Shown here: piece after piece, positions 8,199 through 16,048 of the stretch
How positions within the stretch are numbered: the first letter of the stretch is position 1
How the letters are laid out: the number at the start of each line of letters is the position of its first letter
DNA from: Sedimentisphaerales bacterium
GTDB taxonomy: Bacteria; Planctomycetota; Phycisphaerae; Sedimentisphaerales; Anaerobacaceae
NCBI GenBank assembly: GCA_016927855.1
Contig: JAFGLV010000037.1
Coordinates: 62,001-126,000, forward strand
Direction: 5' to 3'
DNA length: 64,000 nucleotides
The notes under the pieces: generated by a model
The model's input: only the letters and a program-made list of their open reading frames with translations
What the model was told of the DNA's origin: nothing
Database searches by the model: none
Translations under genes and position numbers: made by a program

Positions 8199-8852
8199 AT
8201 GGACCCATGCATTCTCCCAGAGGGCATCTTCGCGGTCTACAAGGACGAGGGCATGACCTCGCATGACGTCGTAGACCTCGTCCGGCGCCATACAGGCCAG
8301 AGGCGGGTCGGCCATGCCGGCACGCTCGATCCGTGCGCTAAAGGCGTGCTCGTCGTAGGCGTCGGCCGACCGGCGACGAGAAGGCTGAGCGAAGCCGCCG
8401 GTAGTGAGAAAGAGTACGTAACCCGCATCAAGCTGGGCTGGCGCAGCAGCACCGACGATCGCGAAGGCGAGAAGGAGCAAGTGGCGGTCTCGACGATTCC
8501 CTCCAAGCAGCAGATTCTGGACGCTCTGCTGGGTTTCAAGGGGGTCATCAGCCAGCGCCCTCCGGCTTTCTCTGCGGTGAAGATCGGAGGAAGGCCTGCC
8601 TACCGTTTCGCACGAGCCAGGAAACAGGTCGATCTGACTCCCAGAGAGGTGGAAGTGAAGGAGATCGAGCTGCTGGCCTACGACTGGCCTTTCGTCGACG
8701 TCCGGATGGTCACCGGTCCTGGCGTGTACGTCCGCGCGATAGCGCGCGACTTGGGCGAGGTGCTGAATACCGGCGGCTATGTCGAGGAGCTGGAGCGGAC
8801 GCGCGTCGGACCCTACACGAAAGAGATGGCCGTGCGCCTGCCGGCGCGCTGA
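8199..8852 (+). CDS. truB: tRNA pseudouridine(55) synthase
   Basis: Makes pseudouridine 55 in the T-loop of tRNAs. The 217-aa protein has the TruB signature GHAGTLDPCAKGVL with catalytic Asp44, then RPPAFSAVKIGGRPAY, and GVYVRAIARDLG near the C-terminus. It is shorter than E. coli TruB (about 314 aa) and lacks the C-terminal PUA-like domain, as in several compact bacterial TruBs. There is no good ribosome-binding site before ATG 8199; the leader instead carries the short repeat at 8161-8192. It diverges from folM and converges on an ACT gene (9-nt gap). Confidence 0.92.
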   Translation: MDPCILPEGIFAVYKDEGMTSHDVVDLVRRHTGQRRVGHAGTLDPCAKGVLVVGVGRPATRRLSEAAGSEKEYVTRIKLGWRSSTDDREGEKEQVAVSTIPSKQQILDALLGFKGVISQRPPAFSAVKIGGRPAYRFARARKQVDLTPREVEVKEIELLAYDWPFVDVRMVTGPGVYVRAIARDLGEVLNTGGYVEELERTRVGPYTKEMAVRLPAR

Positions 8853-8861
8853 CTCGACGCG

Positions 8862-9296
8862 CTACAGATTGTAGAGCTCGTCGTCTTCCAGGACGGTGAA
8901 GCCCGCCTGCGCGACGATGTCCCGGGCCTTCATCAACTGGGGCTGGTCGATCTCCATGCAGCAGACACCGGTCTTGTGGGGCTGGAGGACGAAACCGTAG
9001 GCGTCGATCACGTTGACGGCATGGTCCGCCAGCGCGGAAGTCAAACGGTGGAAATTGCCCGGCTGGTCGGGCACTGAGATTGCCAGGATGTCCCGCAGGG
9101 CACAAGCATAGCCCAGGTCGGCCAGTGCGAGGTAGGCGTCATTCGGTCGGTCCACGATGAGCTTGAGCAGGCCGTAGTCGCCCCGGTCCTGGATCGTAAA
9201 GGCGCGGATGTCGATGTTGCTCTTGCGCAGGCTGTCGGTGATGGACTTGAGCCGACCGGCCCGATTCTCGACGAAGACGGTGAGCTGCTTGGCCAT
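8862..9296 (-). CDS. Tandem ACT-domain protein (first copy)
   Basis: The 144-aa protein is two ACT domains (about 1-68 and 70-142), small ligand-binding folds that usually sense amino acids. The first starts with a LTVFVENRAGRL strand-turn, the second with AISVPDQPGNF. GAGGG lies 8 nt before the ATG. It follows the upstream paaK gene by 11 nt and is the last gene of the iorA-iorB-paaK-ACT-paaK-ACT operon. From its position it probably regulates the neighbouring ligases or senses aromatic amino acids (inference). The second copy at 10651 is a paralogue. Confidence 0.85.
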   Translation of the reverse strand: MAKQLTVFVENRAGRLKSITDSLRKSNIDIRAFTIQDRGDYGLLKLIVDRPNDAYLALADLGYACALRDILAISVPDQPGNFHRLTSALADHAVNVIDAYGFVLQPHKTGVCCMEIDQPQLMKARDIVAQAGFTVLEDDELYNL

Positions 9297-9307
9297 AGAT
9301 CGATCCC

Positions 9308-10618
9308 TCAGTCTTTCGGTCGCTCATCGACCACGCGTTTGGCTTTTCCCTCCGAGATCGGCAGCGAGCCAGGCTCGTGCAATTCGACGTTGGGCGTAAT
9401 GACGATCGACGAGCGCAGCTCCTCTCGGATGCGACCTCGCAGGGCCTCAAGCTTGGAGACCTCGCCCAGGAACAGCTTGGGATAAATCTCCACCTTCACG
9501 GTCAGCCGGTCCAACGCCCCCTTCTTGTCGACGTAGATCTGGTAGTTGGTGGCGACCTCAGGGATCTTCATGATCTTCTCTTCGATCTGTGAGGGGAAGA
9601 CGTTGACCCCGTTGATAATCAGCATGTCGTCGGTGCGGCCGAGAATGCGCGAGAGCCGGCGGTGGGTCCGGCCGCACTCGCAGGGCTCAGGGTGCAGGAA
9701 GGCGAGATCGCGGGTGCGATACCGCAAGATCGGCGTGGCACGCCGCACGAGGTTGGTTAGCACAACCTCGCCTTCCTGGCCGTTCTCAACGGCCTGGCCG
9801 CTGATCGGATCGATGATCTCGACAATGTACGCATCCTCCCAGAGGTGCATGTCCTTCTTGCAGACGCACTCGAAGGCCACACCGGGGCCGTTCAGCTCGC
9901 TCAGGCCATACGAATTGAACGCGTCGATGCCCAGCAGTTCCTCGATCTTCCGCCGGGTGTTTTCCGAATGGGGTTCGGCGCCGATGAAGGCGCGGCGCAA
10001 CGACAGATCGGCCAGGTTAACGCCGTCCTCGCCCAGCTTCGACTGAATGTGCAGCAGATAGCTGGGCGTCACGTGCAGGACCGTGGTCTGGAAGTCCTTC
10101 ATCGTCTGAATCTGGCGTTTCGTCTTGCCTCCGCTGATCGGAATCACCGTCATGCCGACGCGCTCGGCGCCGTAATGAAGGCCCAGCCCGCCGGTGAACA
10201 TGCCATAGGTCATCATGTTCTGGAAAACGTCCCCGGCGCTGGCTCCCGTCGCAACGATGCAGCGTGCCAGCAGGTCGGTCCAGCGGTCCAGGTCGTCGCG
10301 CGCGAAGTAAATTACCGTGGGGATGCCGGTGGTGCCGCTCGAGGAGTGAATCCGGATGACCTCCTTCATCTCCACGGCCAGAAGCCCCTTGGGGAAACTG
10401 CGGCGCAGATCATCCTTTTCCGTGAACGGGATGCGTTGAAGGTCCGGGAGGCTCTTGATGTCGTCGGGACCGGTGATGCCGGCCTGGGGCAGGCGCTTCT
10501 GGTAGAAAGGCGTCCGAAAGGCCCAGGAAATCGCTTCGCGCAGCCGCTGAAGTTGTAGCTTCTCCAGCATAGGTCGATCCAGGGTCTCGATCTCTTTGTT
10601 CCAGAACGGTACTTCCAT
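9308..10618 (-). CDS. paaK: Phenylacetate-CoA ligase family protein (first copy)
   Basis: AMP-forming acyl-CoA ligase of 436 aa activating an aryl acid (phenylacetate, indoleacetate or similar) with ATP and CoA. Adenylation motifs seen are SSSGTTGIPT (A3), YGLSELNGPG, YRTRDL (A7) and GRTDDMLIINGVNVFP (A8). A C-terminal lid domain ends in GKAKRVVD. A CxC in the PCECGRTHRR stretch is typical of the PaaK family. It sits between two ACT-domain genes. The exact acid is not determinable; its paralogue at 11093 may prefer a different one. The upstream RBS is weak. Confidence 0.9.
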   Translation of the reverse strand: MEVPFWNKEIETLDRPMLEKLQLQRLREAISWAFRTPFYQKRLPQAGITGPDDIKSLPDLQRIPFTEKDDLRRSFPKGLLAVEMKEVIRIHSSSGTTGIPTVIYFARDDLDRWTDLLARCIVATGASAGDVFQNMMTYGMFTGGLGLHYGAERVGMTVIPISGGKTKRQIQTMKDFQTTVLHVTPSYLLHIQSKLGEDGVNLADLSLRRAFIGAEPHSENTRRKIEELLGIDAFNSYGLSELNGPGVAFECVCKKDMHLWEDAYIVEIIDPISGQAVENGQEGEVVLTNLVRRATPILRYRTRDLAFLHPEPCECGRTHRRLSRILGRTDDMLIINGVNVFPSQIEEKIMKIPEVATNYQIYVDKKGALDRLTVKVEIYPKLFLGEVSKLEALRGRIREELRSSIVITPNVELHEPGSLPISEGKAKRVVDERPKD

Positions 10619-10650
10619 CAGTCCACTCTACCCGGAGGCGCGTCGGCGTC

Positions 10651-11082
10651 TCACAGGCCTTCGATTTCCTTCTTCGTCACCACGGAAATACTGTGCTTGG
10701 CGAGGATCTGCTGAGCCAGGTCCGTGTCCTCGAACCGGAAAACGAGCAACGCCTTCTCGCTGAACTTCTCGACGAAGCCGTACATGTATTCGATGTTGAC
10801 GTCGTTGTCGGCGAAAATTTTCAGCACCGCGGCCAGACCGCCGGGCTTGTCGGGCACTTCGATCGCGACCACGTCGGTGAAGTTCGCGACGAACCCATGC
10901 TCGCGGAGCAGCTTGACCGCCGCGTCCGACTTGTCCACCACCGTGCGCATCACGCCGAAGCTCTCCGTTTCCGCAATGGTCAGCGCACGGATGTTGATGT
11001 CATTGGCGCCGAGCAGCGAACAGACGCCGAAAAGCCTGCCTTTGCGATTCTCCAAAAAGACTGATATCTGCGTGATCTTCAT
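10651..11082 (-). CDS. Tandem ACT-domain protein (second copy)
   Basis: The 143-aa protein has the same two-ACT layout as the one at 8862. The first domain opens ISVFLENRKGRLFGV, and the second AIEVPDKPGGLAAV. It follows the second paaK gene by 10 nt and precedes the other by 32 nt. The alternation ligase-ACT-ligase-ACT suggests duplication of a two-gene unit. Likely a ligand-sensing protein for the aromatic-acid operon, not an enzyme. Confidence 0.85.
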   Translation of the reverse strand: MKITQISVFLENRKGRLFGVCSLLGANDINIRALTIAETESFGVMRTVVDKSDAAVKLLREHGFVANFTDVVAIEVPDKPGGLAAVLKIFADNDVNIEYMYGFVEKFSEKALLVFRFEDTDLAQQILAKHSISVVTKKEIEGL

Positions 11083-11092
11083 TTCCGCGCCC

Positions 11093-12394
11093 TTACAACG
11101 TTCGCTTGTCCACGATTCTCTTCGACTTGCCCATGCTACGCTCGATGGTCTTGGGCTCCACCAGCGTCACCTTCACGCCGATCGACAGGACCGCCTCGAT
11201 CTCTTTCCTGATCTTGTCGCGGATCTCGTTGAGATGCTTGATCTCGTCGGAGAAGAACTTCTGCTCGACCTCGACGAGCACCTCGACCTCATCGAGCTTA
11301 CGCGCCTTGCGGTCCACGACGATCTGATAATGCGGCTGGGTCCCCTCGATACCGACGAGCACATGCTCGATCTGCGACGGGAACACGTTGATTCCGCGGA
11401 CGACGATCATGTCGTCGGTTCGTCCCTTGATCTTGCTGATCCGCGGGCTGGTCCGCCCGCACCGGCATTTCTGGTGGTTGATACTCACGATGTCGCGCGT
11501 GCGATAGCGGATCAACGGAATCCCCTGCTTGGTCAACGTCGTTATCACCAGCTCGCCGTCGGCACCCTCCCGGACCTCTTCGCCGGTGGTCGGATCGACG
11601 ATCTCCGGGAAGAAGACGTCGCTGAACGTGTGCAGACCGTCCTTATGAGCGCATTCCTGCGCGACGCCGGGACCGATGATCTCCGACAGACCGTAGACGT
11701 CGGTCGCGAGCATGTTCCAGGCCTCCTCGATCTCGTGCCGCATTGACTCGCTCCACGGCTCGGCGCCGAAGACACCGATCTTCCAGTTGCCTTGCCTCGG
11801 ATCGATCCCCATGTCCTTGGCTTCTTCCGCCATGTACAGCGCGTAGCTCGGCGTGCAGCCGATGATCCGCGGCTTGAAGTCCTGCATGATCTTGAGCTGG
11901 CGGGCAGTCTGCCCCGACGAGGTCGGGATGATGCGCAGACCCATCGTCAGGGCGCCGTAGTGGAAGCCGAGGCCACCGGTGAACAGGCCGTAGCCATAGG
12001 CGATCTGGATCGTGTCACCGGGCTCGGCGCCGGCGCAACACAGGACCCGCGCCATGACGTCACCCCACAGTGCCAGGTCGTCCTTGGTGTAACCAACCAG
12101 CGTCGGATTGCCGGTGGTGCCGCTGGAGACGTGAATCTCGTGGATCTGCTCCTGCGGAGCGGAGAACAGCCCGTACGGGTAGTTGTCGCGCATGTCCTCC
12201 TTGGTGGTAAAGGGCAGGCGCTTGATGTCGTCGATCGACCGTATGCTGTCTGGAGCTACGCCGGCAACGTCGAGCTTCTGCTTGTAGACCGGACAGTGGT
12301 GGTAGATGTAGGGGATGAGCTTCTTGAGGTGCTCGGACTGGACGGCTTTGAGTCCGGCCGGGTCCAGACATTCAACGTCTTCTTTCCAGATCAT
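11093..12394 (-). CDS. paaK: Phenylacetate-CoA ligase family protein (second copy)
   Basis: The 433-aa AMP-forming aryl-CoA ligase is paralogous to the gene at 9308. Motifs are VSSGTTGNPT, YGLSEIIGPG, YRTRDIV and GRTDDMIVVRGINVFPSQIE, with CRCGRTSPRI in the Cys-containing insert. Its ATG overlaps the iorB stop by 4 nt (ATGA), so it is coupled to the oxidoreductase. Together they could interconvert arylpyruvate, arylacetyl-CoA and arylacetate; the direction is not shown by sequence. Confidence 0.92.
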   Translation of the reverse strand: MIWKEDVECLDPAGLKAVQSEHLKKLIPYIYHHCPVYKQKLDVAGVAPDSIRSIDDIKRLPFTTKEDMRDNYPYGLFSAPQEQIHEIHVSSGTTGNPTLVGYTKDDLALWGDVMARVLCCAGAEPGDTIQIAYGYGLFTGGLGFHYGALTMGLRIIPTSSGQTARQLKIMQDFKPRIIGCTPSYALYMAEEAKDMGIDPRQGNWKIGVFGAEPWSESMRHEIEEAWNMLATDVYGLSEIIGPGVAQECAHKDGLHTFSDVFFPEIVDPTTGEEVREGADGELVITTLTKQGIPLIRYRTRDIVSINHQKCRCGRTSPRISKIKGRTDDMIVVRGINVFPSQIEHVLVGIEGTQPHYQIVVDRKARKLDEVEVLVEVEQKFFSDEIKHLNEIRDKIRKEIEAVLSIGVKVTLVEPKTIERSMGKSKRIVDKRTL

Positions 12395-12876
12395 GATTGC
12401 GCCATCCTTCTTCCTTCCAGGAACACTCGTTTGTTTTCCGGCACGAACTCGGCTCTGAACACCGCCTCGATGGCCTTCATCCAGGCGGCTTCCCGGATCG
12501 GCAGCTTGGCCGAGAGCAGGCCCACCAGGAACGTATTGATGTAGCGCGGGTTGTCGATGGCCGCCTCCGCGCGGTCCAGGTACTCCGTCAGGTCGGCGCC
12601 GCCCTTCTTGAGGAAAGTCCGGAGCCGGGGATGCTCCTCGTGATGAAAGCAGACCAGGACGTCAGCGCCGCCGGCGGAGATCAGCGGAGAATAGACCTTT
12701 TTGCCGAAACGCAGGTGCGACTCAACGGAGCCGCCCCGCTGGGCCATGCCGTGAACCTCAGACTTCTTGACGTGGTAACCATCGAACATGGCTGCCCAGC
12801 CGGCGATCTCGGACGCCTTGAGGACGCCTTGCCCGCCGATGCCGCCAAACGTGACGCTGTGCACTTGGTTCTTCAT
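12391..12876 (-). CDS. iorB: Indolepyruvate:ferredoxin oxidoreductase, beta subunit
   Basis: The gamma-type domain subunit (161 aa) of a 2-oxoacid:ferredoxin oxidoreductase acting on arylpyruvates. It shows the family N-terminus TFGGIGGQGVLKASE (8-22) and SEVHGMAQRGGSV (39-51), both diagnostic of IorB/PorC proteins. It starts 15 nt after iorA stops and overlaps paaK by 4 nt. The length is on the short side for IorB but the domain is complete. No Fe-S cysteine motifs are present, as expected. Confidence 0.92.
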   Translation of the reverse strand: MKNQVHSVTFGGIGGQGVLKASEIAGWAAMFDGYHVKKSEVHGMAQRGGSVESHLRFGKKVYSPLISAGGADVLVCFHHEEHPRLRTFLKKGGADLTEYLDRAEAAIDNPRYINTFLVGLLSAKLPIREAAWMKAIEAVFRAEFVPENKRVFLEGRRMAQS

Positions 12877-12891
12877 GGGACTGTCGCAAAC

Positions 12892-14439
12892 CTATCTCTT
12901 CAGTAGCCGGCAGGGACGCCGGGAGATGACCACCGAGAGGGCATCCTCACTGACCCGCTTTCTCAGCAGCGCCTCGAACTCTTTCACGTTCATCGGGTCG
13001 ATCACGTCCACATTGTCAGCGCCACAGGCACGGCAGATATCTTCGAGCACGAGCTGCTTGGTGGGCTCGTTGCGGATGGTCAGACCGGTGGCAGGATGCT
13101 GCTGGCCGCCGGTCATCGCGGTGGTCGAATTGTCCAGGATCATGATCACGCCTTTGGTCTTGTTGTAGGCGGCGTTGATCAGGCCTGTAATGCCCGAGTG
13201 AACGAAGGTCGAATCCCCCACCACGCCGACGATCTTCCGGTCCGGCGCGCCTTTACGCCAGCCCTCGTGGAAGGTCACGCCGGCGCCCATGCAGAGACAC
13301 GAGTGCAGCGCCGACGTCGGCGGCAGGCACGCCAGCGTATAGCAGCCGATGTCGCCGGCCACGTAAGCGTCCATCTTCTTCAAAGCGGCGAATGAAGCCC
13401 AGTGGGCACAGCCGGGACAGAGACGCGGCTTGCGCTTGGGCACGCGCTTCTCGCGTTTGACTTTACCCGCCACGACCTCGGGAATCAGGTCGGGTGTCAG
13501 CTCGCCGATCCGGAACGACGGGTCCTTGGCGGTGAACTTGACCCCCAGACTCCGGATGTGCTCTTCCAGAAACGGGTCCAGCTCTTCGACCACGTAGAGC
13601 CTCTTGACTGTCTTGGCGAATTCCCTGATCTTGTCGTCGCAGAAGGGATAGCTCATCCCCAGCTTCAGGTATGACCCGTCGGGGTACTCGTCCTTGAGGT
13701 ATTGGTAGGGGACACTGGACGTGATGAAACCCAGCTTGGACGTCCCGCGTTCGATGGCGTTGAGCTTCGTCCGCTCGGCATACGCCTTGAGCTTGCCCAG
13801 CCGCTTCTCGACGAAGATGTGTCGCTGGTAGGCGTGACCGGGAACCATGACATACTTGGGGATATTCCGCTCGAACACCGGTCTCGTCGCCTCCTCGCGT
13901 GACTGGAGCGCCACGTCCTCCTTGGTGTGCGAGACGCGCGTAGTCATGCGCACCATCACCGGCGTGTCGAAGCGTTCGCTGATCTTGAATGCCTCTTTGA
14001 CGTACGCCTTCGCCTCCGCGGGACAGGACGGCTCCAATAGAGGCAGCTTCGAGTACAGCGCGACCCAGCGCGTATCCTGCTCGTTCTGCGACGAGTGCAT
14101 GCCCGGGTCGTCGGCGACGATGATGACAAATCCCGCATTGACCCCGGTGTAAGAAGAGGTCATCAGGGGGTCCATCGCGACGTTGAGCCCGACGTGCTTG
14201 CACGCAAACAGACTGCGCACTCCGGAAACGGCCGCACCGAGCGCCACCTCGAATGCGACCTTCTCGTTTACCGACCACTGCGCGTCCACCTCGGGAAACC
14301 GCGCCAGGGTCTCAAGGATTTCCGTGGAGGGCGTGCCAGGATAGGCGCAGGCCACCCCTAAGCCGGCCTCATAGGCCCCATACGCCAACGCTTCATTGCC
14401 CGAGAGCAACGCTTTCTGTAGTGTTTTCTTCTTTGCCAT
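12892..14439 (-). CDS. iorA: Indolepyruvate:ferredoxin oxidoreductase, alpha subunit, lacking the C-terminal ferredoxin domain
   Basis: TPP-dependent subunit that oxidatively decarboxylates arylpyruvates (from Trp, Phe, Tyr) to arylacetyl-CoA. The N-terminal pyrimidine-binding half has LSGNEALAYGAYEAG and AYPGTPSTEI. The C-terminal TPP domain has LCPGCAHW, GDIGCYTL, VGDSTFVHSG and LDNSTTAMTGGQ. Classical IorA (about 580-650 aa) continues into a two-[4Fe-4S] ferredoxin domain. Here the 515-aa chain stops at PCRLLKR, where that domain would begin, and iorB starts 15 nt later, so the domain is absent rather than frameshifted. The leader is only a few nt from the predicted promoter and there is no Shine-Dalgarno. 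First gene of the six-gene operon. Confidence 0.92.
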   Translation of the reverse strand: MAKKKTLQKALLSGNEALAYGAYEAGLGVACAYPGTPSTEILETLARFPEVDAQWSVNEKVAFEVALGAAVSGVRSLFACKHVGLNVAMDPLMTSSYTGVNAGFVIIVADDPGMHSSQNEQDTRWVALYSKLPLLEPSCPAEAKAYVKEAFKISERFDTPVMVRMTTRVSHTKEDVALQSREEATRPVFERNIPKYVMVPGHAYQRHIFVEKRLGKLKAYAERTKLNAIERGTSKLGFITSSVPYQYLKDEYPDGSYLKLGMSYPFCDDKIREFAKTVKRLYVVEELDPFLEEHIRSLGVKFTAKDPSFRIGELTPDLIPEVVAGKVKREKRVPKRKPRLCPGCAHWASFAALKKMDAYVAGDIGCYTLACLPPTSALHSCLCMGAGVTFHEGWRKGAPDRKIVGVVGDSTFVHSGITGLINAAYNKTKGVIMILDNSTTAMTGGQQHPATGLTIRNEPTKQLVLEDICRACGADNVDVIDPMNVKEFEALLRKRVSEDALSVVISRRPCRLLKR

Positions 14440-14448
14440 AGGGGTGCG

Positions 14449-14477
14449 ATTATAACCGCCGAGGTCACCTTATTCAA
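14449..14477 (-). promoter_or_regulatory. Promoter of the ior operon, predicting a nearly leaderless mRNA
   Basis: On the minus strand TTGAAT (14477-14472, 4/6) and a perfect TATAAT (14454-14449) are separated by 17 bp. The expected transcription start near 14442 is only about 3 nt before the iorA ATG at 14439. No Shine-Dalgarno sequence fits between. Confidence 0.6.
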
Positions 14478-14544
14478 CAGGAACCCGCCGAGGACCTGCC
14501 GGTTTTCGCGTCACACCCAACATGCATTGCCTGCGTTGCCTGGG

Positions 14545-15978
14545 TCAGAAGGTATACTCCAGATTGAATCGCAGCCAGAACGCTTCGTCGTTGTTGACGG
14601 CCGCGTAGTAGTCGCCCGGGATGAGATACTCGCCCAGCAGGTGGCCGGCGATGTGCGTACCGTACTTGTATTTGGCCCAACACGTGATCAGGTGGCCGCG
14701 GAACCGGCTGCTGCCCAGGGTCAGACCGCCGGGATTCCAAGGCTGGCCCATCTCGTCGGCCCAGAGGGCATGGTAGTCCGTGGAAATTTCCCACGCTTTG
14801 CAGGGCTTGAATTTGTGTCCCACGTTGAGCCGATGCAGGTTCGTGGATTCGGCGATCATCGTCTCGTTCGTGTACGTGTAGATGTACAGCTCGCTCCAGC
14901 GCGGCCATTCCGCCCAGAGCAGATCGAACTGCTCGTTGTCGGCCGTCGCCGGATCGTCACCCGAGGCGTACTCATACCCGACGTGGAGACTGTTGCTGCG
15001 GGCGTCATTGAACAGGTACTCGAGATTCGTCAGCGCCCCATAGGCTTCGAGATCGCGCATCGTCCCGGCCGAGAGGCCCGAGGTGATGTCCGATTTCTCA
15101 CCTGTCTGGATGGCAGCTTCGGCGCGGTACTTCCAGCGCTCGGCAGGCGTTCCGGCGATGGCGCCGCCAAAGGTGTATATCTCTGCCTTGCGGGTCCATT
15201 GGGCCGGCATGTTGGTCACGGCGCTGTCGATCGGATTGTCGTTCTTGTACATGAAGAAGCCTTCGAGCTGGACGTTCTCGATCGACGTGTTCGTCAGGTA
15301 GAGAACGGCACCGTGCTCGTCCTGCTCGGTGAGCGCGCGGTGCTCATCGCCCAGCGGCTTCAGCCAGCGATCGGTCTTGGCGCCGTTGTCGACGTAGATC
15401 ATGTCGAGCTTCGTTTTCTTGGCCGCCCAATCGTAGGTGAAGCGCGCCGAATCCGTGAAGATGGTGCGCGATCCATCCAGCGGGGTGCCATCGAGCATGA
15501 GCCAGCCGACGCCGAGAATGACGTCCTGCCGACCGATCACGCCGGTCAGCGGCATCCCGAACATGTTACGCAAGGTGATGTTGAAGCGGTCGAACAGCAC
15601 CTCATCGAAGTCGGTCGCCTGGGGACGGCGCGGCGGGTCCGCCCACGTGCGGAATTCCCACGTCAGGCGCGTGTTGAAGTCGATGTCTTCACCCAGGATC
15701 CACTTGGCCCACCAGCGCGTTCGATACCGCTGGAAGTTGTAGATGCTCTGAGCGTTGTCGTCGTTGAGCGTGTCGATGTTCTCCGCGTAGATCGTGCGGA
15801 AACGATGATCCAGGCCCATCTGGAGCCACGGAGTGGGATTGTGGAACTTGGCCCAGAAGGAATCCCAGCCGCTCTCCGGGCCCTCGGCGACCGCCGCCTC
15901 GTCGGCGACGGACACGCCGCACACGACCGCCAGCGATACCCCAACCATCAGTCCGATCCACCATTGTTTCAGTTTCAT
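14545..15978 (-). CDS. Outer-membrane beta-barrel porin, alginate-export (AlgE-like) type
   Basis: The 477-aa protein has a signal peptide (about 1-25, cleavage after SVADEA region). Alternating amphipathic strands then run to a C-terminal Phe (LEYTF), the usual signal for outer-membrane barrel assembly. The pattern of RFRTIY, FQRYRTRWWAK, GRQDVILGVGW and FRGHLITCWAKYKYG strands resembles the alginate-export barrel family. It is probably a substrate-permissive channel. It follows the sodium/solute symporter gene on the same strand (70-nt gap), suggesting passage across the outer then inner membrane of the same solute, not necessarily alginate. A GGGGA ribosome-binding site lies before the ATG. 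Confidence 0.75.
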   Translation of the reverse strand: MKLKQWWIGLMVGVSLAVVCGVSVADEAAVAEGPESGWDSFWAKFHNPTPWLQMGLDHRFRTIYAENIDTLNDDNAQSIYNFQRYRTRWWAKWILGEDIDFNTRLTWEFRTWADPPRRPQATDFDEVLFDRFNITLRNMFGMPLTGVIGRQDVILGVGWLMLDGTPLDGSRTIFTDSARFTYDWAAKKTKLDMIYVDNGAKTDRWLKPLGDEHRALTEQDEHGAVLYLTNTSIENVQLEGFFMYKNDNPIDSAVTNMPAQWTRKAEIYTFGGAIAGTPAERWKYRAEAAIQTGEKSDITSGLSAGTMRDLEAYGALTNLEYLFNDARSNSLHVGYEYASGDDPATADNEQFDLLWAEWPRWSELYIYTYTNETMIAESTNLHRLNVGHKFKPCKAWEISTDYHALWADEMGQPWNPGGLTLGSSRFRGHLITCWAKYKYGTHIAGHLLGEYLIPGDYYAAVNNDEAFWLRFNLEYTF

Positions 15979-16048
15979 CCGAATTCCCCTTCAACGAACT
16001 CTATACTCGTGGACTCTCCAACCGTCCCCGACGCCGGTCACGTCGGGC

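Noticed and set aside
12877-12891. Possibility that IorA is truncated by a frameshift before a ferredoxin domain
   Set aside because: Only 15 nt separate the iorA stop from iorB, so no room for the missing domain exists in any frame.
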